Positions 34,656 through 42,180 of a stretch of 64,000 nt of DNA are shown in pieces. The notes beneath the pieces were generated by a model, which had not been told where the DNA came from, did not search any database, and saw nothing but the letters and a program-made list of their open reading frames with translations. The stretch spans positions 119,172 through 183,171 of the forward strand of contig JAQXDE010000007.1 of assembly GCA_029251525.1 (NCBI GenBank). The letters are read 5' to 3'. Made by a program: the position numbers and the translations under genes. Origin of the DNA: Saprospiraceae bacterium (GTDB taxonomy: Bacteria; Bacteroidota; Bacteroidia; Chitinophagales; Saprospiraceae). Positions within the stretch are counted from its first letter, which is position 1. Each line of letters begins with the position of its first letter.

Positions 34656-36101
34656 ATGAATACTAAAATTTCGATAAAAAGATCGAACAAATATAAAGAT
34701 GATCTCATAATTCTTTCTAATAAAAATAATTTAAGTTGGGCAACCGATTTTTTACCAAAATCAGATGAAGCATTTTTAAAATCTGCTGCAAAGAAAGAAA
34801 TCAATTTTGTATTTATACCCAATGTGGACAGAAATGTTGTTATTCAATTTTTAAAAAAAGGGGGAAATGCATCCTACCAAAAAGAAGATGTACGCTTGGC
34901 TGGGAATGAAATTTTACAAATACTATCCAATTATAAAGTTTCAAAAGTTGAAATCCTAAATCAATGTAAGGAGAATAATACATTGGAATATGTGGAAGGA
35001 ATGGCATTGGGTAATTACCAGTTTTTGAAATACTTTAAGGATCGTAAAGAAAAAGAAAATTCACTTAGAGAAATTAAAATTAATAAATCCTCAGCTGCCG
35101 AAAAAGATGTAAGAAATTTAATCTCGGTTTTGGAAGGGACTTGCGAAGCTAGAGATTTAGTGAATGAACCATTTTCATTTTTGACCGCACCGCAATTAAG
35201 TAAAGAAATTCAAAAAATTGGAAAAATTTCTGGTTTCTCGGTACAAGTCTTTGGCAAAAAGAAAATTGAGCAATTGAAAATGGGAGGTATCCTTTCAGTC
35301 AACCTAGGAAGTATCGACCCACCTCGATTTAATATTTTAACTTGGAAACCTAAGAATGCCACAAATAAAAAACCAATCATTTTAGTTGGGAAAGGAATTG
35401 TATATGATACTGGTGGATTAAGTTTAAAACCTACCGCAAATTCCATGGATTTCATGAAGTGTGATATGGGTGGTGCAGCAACAGTTATAGGTGCAATGAG
35501 TGCTATTTCAAAAGCACAACTACCACTTCATGTTATTGCCTTAGTTCCCTCTACTGATAACCGCCCTGGTTTGAATGCCTACGCTCCCGGAGATGTAATC
35601 ACCATGTATGACGGAACAACTGTTGAGGTATTGAATACTGATGCCGAGGGAAGATTAGTATTAGCAGATGCCCTACACTTTGCTAAAAAATATAATCCAG
35701 AATTAGTTTTGGACTTTGCTACATTAACTGGCGCAGCAGCACGAGCTATAGGTGAAGATGGAGTTTGCTTTATGGGAACAGCTAATAAAAAAGTAAAAAG
35801 TGATTTAGAAAAAAGTGGGTTTAATGTTTATGAAAGATTAGTAGAATTTCCACTTTGGAGAGAATTTGGCGAGCAAATGAAGTCCAATATTGCAGATCTT
35901 AAAAATCTTGGTGGACCTGCAGCAGGAATGATTACTGCAGGAAAATTTTTAGAACATTTTACAGGTGGAGAATACCCTTGGGTACATTTTGATATTGCGG
36001 GTCCAGCATATTTAAAAGTTGCCAATGGCTATCGAACTAAAGAAGGAACTGGTGTAGGAGTAAGGTTGATGTTTGACTTCTTAAAAAAATATAACTCTTA
36101 A
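34656..36101 (+). CDS. pepA: Leucyl aminopeptidase, M17 family
   Basis: The protein has 481 residues, normal for the cytosolic hexameric two-metal aminopeptidase. The metal and active-site block is GKGIVYDTGGLSLKP, KCDMGGAATVIGAM, and the family signature NTDAEGRLVLADAL. Lys and Asp of the first motif, Asp of the second, and Asp/Glu of the signature are the metal ligands. The C-terminal FDIAGPAY and GTGVGVRL are also conserved. It releases N-terminal residues in peptide turnover. It forms an operon with pdxA, 15 nt downstream. Confidence 0.95.
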   Translation: MNTKISIKRSNKYKDDLIILSNKNNLSWATDFLPKSDEAFLKSAAKKEINFVFIPNVDRNVVIQFLKKGGNASYQKEDVRLAGNEILQILSNYKVSKVEILNQCKENNTLEYVEGMALGNYQFLKYFKDRKEKENSLREIKINKSSAAEKDVRNLISVLEGTCEARDLVNEPFSFLTAPQLSKEIQKIGKISGFSVQVFGKKKIEQLKMGGILSVNLGSIDPPRFNILTWKPKNATNKKPIILVGKGIVYDTGGLSLKPTANSMDFMKCDMGGAATVIGAMSAISKAQLPLHVIALVPSTDNRPGLNAYAPGDVITMYDGTTVEVLNTDAEGRLVLADALHFAKKYNPELVLDFATLTGAAARAIGEDGVCFMGTANKKVKSDLEKSGFNVYERLVEFPLWREFGEQMKSNIADLKNLGGPAAGMITAGKFLEHFTGGEYPWVHFDIAGPAYLKVANGYRTKEGTGVGVRLMFDFLKKYNS

Positions 36102-36116
36102 AAAAATTCTACGATA

Positions 36117-37211
36117 ATGGAAAAGAAAAAAATTGGAATTAGCATTGGTGATATTAATGGTGTGGGATTAGAAGTAATCCTTAAAACGGTGTCTGATAAA
36201 AAGATTTTGGATTTTTGTACACCAATTGTTTATGCTTCGTCGAAAGTAGTTTCATATCATAAAAATATGATAGATTTAGAAGACTTTCATTTTCAATCTA
36301 TTAATTCAGGACAGAATCCTTATCATGGAAAAGTTAACGTTGTAAACTGTTGGAATGAGGATGTTAATATAACAATAGGTGCTCCTTCTGTAAATGGTGG
36401 AAAATATGCCTACAAGTCATTAGCCGCAGCTACACAAGAATTAAAGGATGGATATATTGATGCTTTGGTGACGGCACCCATTCATAAAAAAGGAATGCAA
36501 GATACTGGGTTTCAATTTACCGGTCATACCGAATATTTGACAAAAGAATTAAATGGAATCGAAAGTTTAATGTTAATGGTCAATGATAGTTTGAGAGTTG
36601 GGGTAGTGACTAATCATCTTCCACTCAAGGATGTTGCAAATGCAATTACAAAGGAAAAAATTGGAAATAAATTAAAAATTCTAAATAAAACCTTGAAACG
36701 TGACTTTGGAATTGAACGACCTTCCATTGCAATTCTTGGGTTAAACCCACATGCAGGTGACGGTGGAATTTTGGGAGATGAAGAAGAAAGGTTAATTCGA
36801 CCTATTATTATAGAAAGTAAAAAGAAAGGTTACATTGCCAATGGTCCATTTCCTGCCGATGGTTTCTTTGGCTCAGGTGACTATCGGAAATTTGACGGAA
36901 TTTTAGCTATGTATCATGATCAAGGTTTAGTACCATTTAAAGCACTTTCATTTGGTGAAGGTGTTAATTTCACAGCAGGGCTTTCTGCAATTAGAACTTC
37001 TCCTGATCATGGAACCGCATTCAATATTGCAGGAATGAACATGGCAAATCCGAGTTCTTTTCGAAGAGCATTATTTTTAGCAATTGACATCGCAAAACAA
37101 AGAGGGAACTTCGATAAGAGTCATGAAAATCCAATTATAAGTAGAAGTAAAAAATATACTCAAGGAGAAGATGAAATGATTAAAGATGGTAAGGGAGGAA
37201 AAAAAAAATAA
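36117..37211 (+). CDS. pdxA: 4-hydroxythreonine-4-phosphate dehydrogenase
   Basis: The protein has 364 residues. PdxA oxidises 4-phosphohydroxy-L-threonine with NAD in the DXP-dependent pyridoxal phosphate route. The start ISIGDINGVGLEVILK and the metal-binding histidines (FTGHTEYL, MYHDQGLVPFK, SPDHGTAFNIAG) are all present. The gene starts 15 nt after pepA, so it shares its mRNA, and a hairpin terminator follows. The C-terminal 30 residues are Lys-rich and less conserved. Confidence 0.95.
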   Translation: MEKKKIGISIGDINGVGLEVILKTVSDKKILDFCTPIVYASSKVVSYHKNMIDLEDFHFQSINSGQNPYHGKVNVVNCWNEDVNITIGAPSVNGGKYAYKSLAAATQELKDGYIDALVTAPIHKKGMQDTGFQFTGHTEYLTKELNGIESLMLMVNDSLRVGVVTNHLPLKDVANAITKEKIGNKLKILNKTLKRDFGIERPSIAILGLNPHAGDGGILGDEEERLIRPIIIESKKKGYIANGPFPADGFFGSGDYRKFDGILAMYHDQGLVPFKALSFGEGVNFTAGLSAIRTSPDHGTAFNIAGMNMANPSSFRRALFLAIDIAKQRGNFDKSHENPIISRSKKYTQGEDEMIKDGKGGKKK

Positions 37212-37253
37212 AGATCTAACTAAAATATTACACAATTTGTAAAAAAAGAAAGA

Positions 37254-37287
37254 AAAGAGGCTTTTGGAATTCCAAAAACCTCTTTTT
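37254..37287. terminator. Bidirectional terminator between pdxA and the GH73 gene
   Basis: AAAGAGG (37254-37260) and CCTCTTT (37281-37287) close a stem whose inside is itself palindromic (TTTTGGAATTCCAAAA), giving a nearly continuous hairpin with a T-run on the plus strand. Confidence 0.75.
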
Positions 37288-37334
37288 AAATTATCATCAA
37301 AGTAATATTTTTAGTTTTTTATTTAAAATAATAA

Positions 37335-38096
37335 CTATCTCTTCTCAAATAAAATTAAGGCACTATTCAATATTATGTTACCTCCTTTTGAAGCAAACTT
37401 TTTCAGACCATCTCCTCTTTTATAATCATCAGGTAAAACAAAGGCTTCAGGTGCATACTTTGAGTTAGGAACTGGAAAAGGTTGAGGATTCAGTGGAAAA
37501 CTTTGAGAAATGACCTTGTCTAACTCTGATGCACCAACGCTTGCAATATTTACTGAACGCTCTTCAGCCAATAAATCATATTGATGCAATTTGTATTTTT
37601 TGATTGTATTGATCAATTTGTGTGCATATTTTTTATCTGTTGCATATCCACATTTTTTCAAACCATGAGCCCATTTTTTAAAATCCGTACGTTCGTAAGT
37701 AAACAACCTTTCGTATCTTGGATTGTCCGTCAGGAACTCAGAATGATCTACATATGAATCTTCTGCGTTATCATAAGATCGAAAGCAAGATTTCACTAAT
37801 CTTCCATTCTTGTAATCATCATCTTTGATAAAAAATGTTGGCCCAGTCCAAGTACTTTTACATTTTATTCCAAAATGATTATTGGCCTTAAGAGCCAAAG
37901 AACCATTTCCCCAAGATGACTCTAAAATTCCTTGGGCTAAAGTTATACTTGCAGGGATCCCACTTCGGTGCATCTCACGAACAGCAATTTTTTGATACGT
38001 TTCAATGTAATTTGTTGGTTGAGCAAAACTACTTTTTGAAAGTACACAAAGTAAAAAGACAACTAATCCCCCGAAAATAAATCTTGATTTGAACAT
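37335..38096 (-). CDS. Secreted GH73-type glucosaminidase
   Basis: The protein has 253 residues with a signal peptide (1-25, cleavage after SSFAQ). The GH73 glucosaminidase domain (about 30-170) contains ITLAQGILESSWGNGSLA with the catalytic Glu, NNHFGIKC, FRSYDNAEDSYVDHSEFL and the closing GYATDKKYAHKLINTIKKY. It cleaves GlcNAc-MurNAc bonds of peptidoglycan for wall remodelling. A short C-terminal tail without LysM repeats follows. It is convergent with pdxA. Confidence 0.92.
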   Translation of the reverse strand: MFKSRFIFGGLVVFLLCVLSKSSFAQPTNYIETYQKIAVREMHRSGIPASITLAQGILESSWGNGSLALKANNHFGIKCKSTWTGPTFFIKDDDYKNGRLVKSCFRSYDNAEDSYVDHSEFLTDNPRYERLFTYERTDFKKWAHGLKKCGYATDKKYAHKLINTIKKYKLHQYDLLAEERSVNIASVGASELDKVISQSFPLNPQPFPVPNSKYAPEAFVLPDDYKRGDGLKKFASKGGNIILNSALILFEKR

Positions 38097-38518
38097 AAAA
38101 ATAACCTTTTTATAAATTTGAAAAAATCACTTTGTTAGAATCCAAAATTGAGGGATATTTTAGATAAAGGAGGTTATCTTTCTATTGGAGGGAATTGAAA
38201 GGATAGTTAAGTGATATAATACTTAAACTATTACAAAAACCATGGCAAACATATACTGAAAATCACAAATAGCAGATTCCTTGAATATTTTAAAATAATA
38301 TTGTGACATTCATTTTCTATTGAATACTCTTAAAGGGAATGGATAAAATTTAAATTACAATATATCTTAATTCGTATTTTACTGGAAACAAGTAGTTTAA
38401 ATGTTATTAAAAAAAACAAATATTAAAAACAAGGTGAATTAGAAAAGAATCAATTATAAAGTGTTACAACTATTTAAGCTATTTTTTACATTTTAAGAAT
38501 TTTTTATTTTTCCTGGTA

Positions 38519-38534
38519 TGGCACGTTAGTTGCA
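38519..38534 (+). promoter_or_regulatory. Perfect sigma-54 (-24/-12) promoter match
   Basis: TGGCACG, four bases, then TTGCA reproduces the sigma-54 consensus with correct spacing: GG at -24 and GC at -12. It points toward the DksA-like gene 234 nt downstream. Many Bacteroidota encode RpoN, but no rpoN or activator gene is in this window. Confidence 0.6.
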
Positions 38535-38692
38535 AATCAAAAATTATTCAAGAATTACTCTCCTATTTTTTCTAGCAAAAATTATTTACGCACCACGCTT
38601 TAGTTTTATATTTCTATAATTCAACTTTAACTTGCTTTTTATTTTGTAAAATGCCAAATATTTAATTTTTTTATAGTTTTAAAAAAAAAGGT

Positions 38693-38700
38693 TATTTTTG
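38693..38700 (+). promoter_or_regulatory. -7 element (TAnnTTTG) before the DksA-like gene
   Basis: TATTTTTG followed by C is an exact -7 match, 68 nt before the ATG at 38768. Together with the sigma-54 site upstream it suggests two promoters for this gene. Confidence 0.5.
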
Positions 38701-38767
38701 CAAAACAAACTTTATAAGTTTCAATTTCAAATAAATTGATTTTTTTAACAAACATACTATTTTTAAT

Positions 38768-39145
38768 ATGGGTAAAAATGCAGATCCTGTAAAAACTCGT
38801 TATAGTAACAATGAGTTATCTGAATTCCAGAAGATAATTGAAGAAAAATTAATTGAGGCTAAAAAGCAATTAATGTTTTATAAAAATCAGTTATCTGAAA
38901 TGGCCGATAATCCAGATACTAAAGTTAAAGGTTTAGATGATGGTTTGAGTACTGTCGAAAATGAACGTTTAAGTTCCATGGCTTTAAGAATGCAGAAACA
39001 TATTCAACATTTAGAAAATGCTAAGCTTCGCATCCAAAATAAGGTTTATGGAATTTGCAGAGTTACAGGGAAATTAATTGCCAAAGAACGTTTAGTTGCT
39101 GTTCCACATGCGACATTAAGCATAGAGGCTAAAGAAAAAAGGTAA
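38768..39145 (+). CDS. TraR/DksA-family protein lacking the zinc cysteines
   Basis: The protein has 125 residues. A coiled-coil N-terminal half is followed by the DksA C-terminal block: YGICRVTGKLIAKERLVAVP, then HATLSIEAKEK. Only one of the four zinc-finger cysteines is left (Cys97), so the globular end cannot bind zinc by the usual four Cys. DksA proteins bind the RNA polymerase secondary channel and act with ppGpp; a similar role is inferred. Promoter elements lie at 38519 and 38693. A long hairpin follows. Confidence 0.88.
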   Translation: MGKNADPVKTRYSNNELSEFQKIIEEKLIEAKKQLMFYKNQLSEMADNPDTKVKGLDDGLSTVENERLSSMALRMQKHIQHLENAKLRIQNKVYGICRVTGKLIAKERLVAVPHATLSIEAKEKR

Positions 39146-39156
39146 AAGAAATAAAT

Positions 39157-39223
39157 GTATGCTTGAATGAAAATAGTGATTATACTTTTGATAAGTATAA
39201 TCACTATTTTCATTTAAGCATAC
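39157..39223. terminator. 31-bp near-perfect inverted repeat between the DksA-like gene and lspA
   Basis: Arms 39157-39187 and 39193-39223 pair with one G-T position and a 5-nt loop (TTGAT). The stem is far longer than the other terminators here and ends six bases before the lspA -7 element. It likely ends the DksA-like transcript, although no T-run follows the stem itself. Confidence 0.65.
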
Positions 39224-39228
39224 TTATG

Positions 39229-39236
39229 TATATTTG
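39229..39236 (+). promoter_or_regulatory. -7 element (TAnnTTTG) directly before lspA
   Basis: TATATTTG followed by C is an exact match. It lies 9 nt before the TTG at 39245 and 45 nt before the TTG at 39281, which bears on the choice of start. The long inverted repeat lies just upstream. Confidence 0.5.
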
Positions 39237-39244
39237 CGCTTAAT

Positions 39245-40048
39245 TTGAGTCATTTTAGGCAAAAAGTAAATTTCAAGAGTTTGAAGAAATCACATATTTT
39301 AGTTCTTATTGTTTTAGTGGTACTTATCGTTGACCAGTCACTTAAAATTTGGGTGAAGACCAATATGTTCATAGGAGAGGATTCTTTTATTGATTGGAGT
39401 TGGACTCCAATATGGGCAAGAATTCATTTTATAGAAAATCCAGGAATGGCATTTGGAATTGAATTATGGGGAGAAAATGGGAAATTGATTTTAAGTTTAT
39501 TTCGAATAGTAGCTGTTGGACTTTTAATTTATTTTATTCGGACACTTCTAAAATCAAAAGCCTCTATAGGTTTGTTAGTCAGCTTTTCGTTAATACTGGC
39601 AGGTGCAATAGGAAACATTCTCGATAGTGCTTTTTATGGTCTATTTTTTTCTGCGTCATACCATGGATCAATTGCTCAATTCCTTCCAGATGGAGGAGGA
39701 TACGCTGGATTCCTTCATGGTAAAGTCGTAGATATGTTTTACTTTCCAATTTATGATGGTTTCTTCCCTGAATGGATACCATACATAGGAGGAAAAGATT
39801 TCTTATTTTTTAGACCGATTTTTAATATTGCAGATATTGCCATCAGTGTTGGTGTAATTAGCATTTTATTATTTCAGAGAAGCTTTTTTAGTTCGGAAGT
39901 AAGTTTAAATTCAGCTGAAACTAACAAAGCAGCCCCACTTGATTTAAGTACAAAAATAGATACATCTTTATTAAATGACGAGGTTGAAAATCAGGTAACA
40001 AAATTAGAGGTAAATGACACAAAAGTAAACGATGAAGATTTAACTTAA
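39245..40048 (+). CDS. lspA: Lipoprotein signal peptidase with a C-terminal extension
   Basis: LspA cleaves lipoprotein signal peptides before the lipidated Cys. The frame opens with TTG at 39245; TTG at 39281 (LKKSHILVL...) is an equally good start and avoids an almost leaderless mRNA. Four membrane helices, the family motif ENPGMAFG, and catalytic Asp127 (GNILDSAF) and Asp197 (FNIADIA) are present. As in other Bacteroidota, a long loop (about 130-190) separates helices 3 and 4. About 50 polar C-terminal residues after FQRSFFSS are extra and probably disordered. Confidence 0.9.
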   Translation: MSHFRQKVNFKSLKKSHILVLIVLVVLIVDQSLKIWVKTNMFIGEDSFIDWSWTPIWARIHFIENPGMAFGIELWGENGKLILSLFRIVAVGLLIYFIRTLLKSKASIGLLVSFSLILAGAIGNILDSAFYGLFFSASYHGSIAQFLPDGGGYAGFLHGKVVDMFYFPIYDGFFPEWIPYIGGKDFLFFRPIFNIADIAISVGVISILLFQRSFFSSEVSLNSAETNKAAPLDLSTKIDTSLLNDEVENQVTKLEVNDTKVNDEDLT

Positions 40049-40067
40049 AACTTCTACGGTATGTCAA

Positions 40068-40108
40068 AAAGAAAAAGGGTGGTGTCAAAGACATCACCCT
40101 TTTTCTTT
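40068..40108 (+). terminator. Intrinsic terminator after lspA
   Basis: AAAGAAAAAGGGTGGTGTC (40068-40086) pairs with 40090-40108 with one G-T pair and an AAA loop, ending in a T-rich arm. Confidence 0.8.
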
Positions 40109-40137
40109 ACTTTGGTAATGGGGACTAACTTATCTTT

Positions 40138-40446
40138 TTATTCAGCATCTAAAAAAGCATCCACAGCTTTCAATACACTAGCTACTCTAGGGTAGTCAAT
40201 ACTATAATGAATAAATTTTCCTTCTCTCTTAGTAAGCACGACACCAGCAATTCTTAAAATTCTTAGATGCTGTGAAGTGATAGACTGTTCAAGTTTAAGT
40301 GTATTGTAAATTTTGTTGACATTGATTGTCTCATTATCATCAATAAACTCTAAAATTTGCAACCTAAGTGGATGGGCTAATGCCCTGAGTATTTCGGCAG
40401 AGTTTTTCAACCTTTCATTGTTGATATTTACTTTCGCCTTTATCAT
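40138..40446 (-). CDS. ArsR-family winged-helix regulator without cysteines
   Basis: The protein has 102 residues. The ArsR winged helix is RALAHPLRLQILEFIDDNET, then KLEQSITSQHLRILRIAGV and a beta-wing KREGKFIHYSI. No cysteine is present at all, so it cannot be a thiol-based metal or persulfide sensor. It is a paralogue of the next gene upstream (40671); both share LEQS-ASQHL-type recognition helices. Each has its own hairpin or spacer, so they are not a tight operon. Confidence 0.9.
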   Translation of the reverse strand: MIKAKVNINNERLKNSAEILRALAHPLRLQILEFIDDNETINVNKIYNTLKLEQSITSQHLRILRIAGVVLTKREGKFIHYSIDYPRVASVLKAVDAFLDAE

Positions 40447-40532
40447 AGGTACGGGTTTTAGTATTTGGAAAAGAATAATAAATTATAAACAAATATGCAA
40501 TTTTTATTCTTTTTAACAAAAGAATAATCAAA

Positions 40533-40566
40533 AAAAAGCGGCAAATCCAAGGATTTACCGCTTTTT
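40533..40566 (-). terminator. Hairpin terminator between the two ArsR genes
   Basis: AAAAAGCGGCAAATCC (40533-40548) pairs with GGATTTACCGCTTTTT (40551-40566) with one mismatch and a 2-base loop. It lies on the 3' side of the gene at 40671-41009 and separates the two ArsR units. Confidence 0.7.
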
Positions 40567-40670
40567 ATTTTCTTAAGATCTAATAAGCTTAAGTCTAATC
40601 AAATGTATCATTTTTTCATATAAAGCGATTAAGTGCTATTGAAAAATTCAGATGATGATTCATGCAACTT

Positions 40671-41009
40671 TTAAGCTGCTAACTCTTCTACTAATCTTGA
40701 AATCTGATTCAAGCGATCAGCATCCAAGGAGTAATAAATGAACTTTCCTTGTCTGTCTGTTGCCACTACTCCTGCTCTTCTAAGGATAGCCAAATGCTGT
40801 GATGCAACTGATTGCTCTAATCTCAATTTGATATAGATATCAGTAACAGTCATCTTAGAGTTTTCTTCCAATAAATCAATAATTTTTTGACGTAATTTGT
40901 GGTTAACTGCTCGTAAAACTAGAACAGCTTTACGTAATTCAGAATAGTCTAATTGAATGTCTTTTTTCCCTTTTTTTAGAATGACAGTTTCATTCTTTTG
41001 CTTTCTCAT
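40671..41009 (-). CDS. Second ArsR-family winged-helix regulator without cysteines
   Basis: The protein has 112 residues. It has a lysine-rich start (RKQKNETVILKKGKKDIQL) followed by the winged helix: LRAVNHKLRQKIIDLLEENS, LRLEQSVASQHLAILRRAGV and wing RQGKFIYYSLD. It has no cysteine. Its similarity to the ArsR at 40138 points to a tandem duplication with divergence of the N-terminus and signal region. The effector is unknown. Confidence 0.88.
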   Translation of the reverse strand: MRKQKNETVILKKGKKDIQLDYSELRKAVLVLRAVNHKLRQKIIDLLEENSKMTVTDIYIKLRLEQSVASQHLAILRRAGVVATDRQGKFIYYSLDADRLNQISRLVEELAA

Positions 41010-41373
41010 ATTAATATGTTTTTTTGATTAAAAAATATTACTCATAGTAAAATCAAAATGTAGAATTCATAGTATTTATCTGTTATATAACTATATACTA
41101 TTTTAATGCCAAAAATTATATATAAGTTAATGTTGTAAGATATAAAGTATCTGATACTTAACAAAAAATAGAAGCAGCAAAAAGTGAATAAATACTTTTT
41201 GTAATTTGTTTTATCGTCATATCATTCTATATTTCAAATAGCTGACATGCAATATTTTGTGGGCTTAACTTAAAATTATTTTCAATATTAATTGCTTTGC
41301 AAATCTATTCTTAGAGTCACAATCTACTCAATAAAATACAGTAGAAATATCCTTATTATTTTGGAGAAAAAAA
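41010..41373. other. 364-bp AT-rich spacer, nothing identified
   Basis: The spacer lies between the second ArsR gene and tsaB, both minus strand. It carries the ArsR promoter, but I find no exact TAnnTTTG, no ORF with natural composition and no terminator for tsaB. ArsR-type operators cannot be picked out by eye. Confidence 0.4.
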
Positions 41374-42057
41374 CTATAAAACCTTCCTAGGAATTGTGAT
41401 GTTAGGAGACTTGTAGTAAAGGGGAGAAAAATAGGCTACATCAGAAAATTTATTTTCATCAAAATACTTTTTTGCTAAAAAACTAAGATGTTTTGCTGAG
41501 CAAATAATAGGACTAAATTTAGCAAAAGAAGAAGTCAAAATTGGTTGACATTTCTCAGCCCCATTGCCACAAAAAATAATTGTTTCTTCTCTCAAAAAAA
41601 AGTCATCAAAGACATTTTCTTCAACAATTAAGGCATTAACACCCTGTTCTTCTTCTCCCATCAAATTGTACATTGCCGTGTAAACTTCCATGCGCCTTGC
41701 ATCAATCATGGGACAATAGTGGGCTTCCTGCTTTTCATGATTTGCACAAGCCCATGCTAAGGCTTCTAAAGTATCAATAGCTATCAGTGGTTTTTCTAAG
41801 GCATAACAAATTCCCTTAGCAACAGAGACACCAATTCGAAGGCCAGTATATGATCCTGGACCTTGACTAATTGCAACTGCATCTAAATCAGCTAATATTA
41901 AATTTACCTTCGCCAAACATTCTTGAATGAGTATTGTCAAAGTTGATGCATGACTAAACCCTTTAACAGTCTCCGCTAAGGCAATTGTTTCCCCTTCATG
42001 ACTTAAGCTCACCGAACAGATATCTGTAGCTGTCTCTATGCAAAGTATTTTTGACAT
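41374..42057 (-). CDS. tsaB: tRNA threonylcarbamoyladenosine biosynthesis protein TsaB
   Basis: The protein has 227 residues. TsaB is the inactive ASKHA-fold partner of TsaD in making t6A37 on ANN-decoding tRNAs. The start KILCIETATDICSVSLSHEG, the block HASTLTILIQECLAK, and ISQGPGSYTGLRIGVSVAKG followed by PLIAIDTLEALA are diagnostic. The C-terminal half is variable, as usual. It lies downstream of the S41 protease gene, separated by a terminator. Confidence 0.93.
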   Translation of the reverse strand: MSKILCIETATDICSVSLSHEGETIALAETVKGFSHASTLTILIQECLAKVNLILADLDAVAISQGPGSYTGLRIGVSVAKGICYALEKPLIAIDTLEALAWACANHEKQEAHYCPMIDARRMEVYTAMYNLMGEEEQGVNALIVEENVFDDFFLREETIIFCGNGAEKCQPILTSSFAKFSPIICSAKHLSFLAKKYFDENKFSDVAYFSPLYYKSPNITIPRKVL

Positions 42058-42116
42058 TTATAGTTATTTCTTTTTTGCTATCTAATTGATCAACTCGCTC
42101 ATTTTTGTGAATAAAA

Positions 42117-42153
42117 AAAAGCGACTCAAAAATATAAATTTTGAACCGCTTTT
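42117..42153 (-). terminator. Intrinsic terminator after the S41 protease gene
   Basis: AAAAGCG (42117-42123) and CGCTTTT (42147-42153) enclose a second stem CAAAA/TTTTG. On the minus strand a run of eight T follows. Confidence 0.7.
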
Positions 42154-42180
42154 CATTATAGTTTTTTAAAAGCTTCTACC

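Larger units (their letters stand above)
38097..38767. other. 671-bp regulatory spacer before the DksA-like gene
   Basis: AT-rich spacer between the divergent GH73 and DksA-like genes. No convincing ORF. On the plus strand it holds a sigma-54-type site at 38519-38534 and a TAnnTTTG element at 38693-38700. The length is unusual for this window and leaves room for a small RNA or long leader from the sigma-54 site. The first 400 bp hold nothing I can name. Confidence 0.5.
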
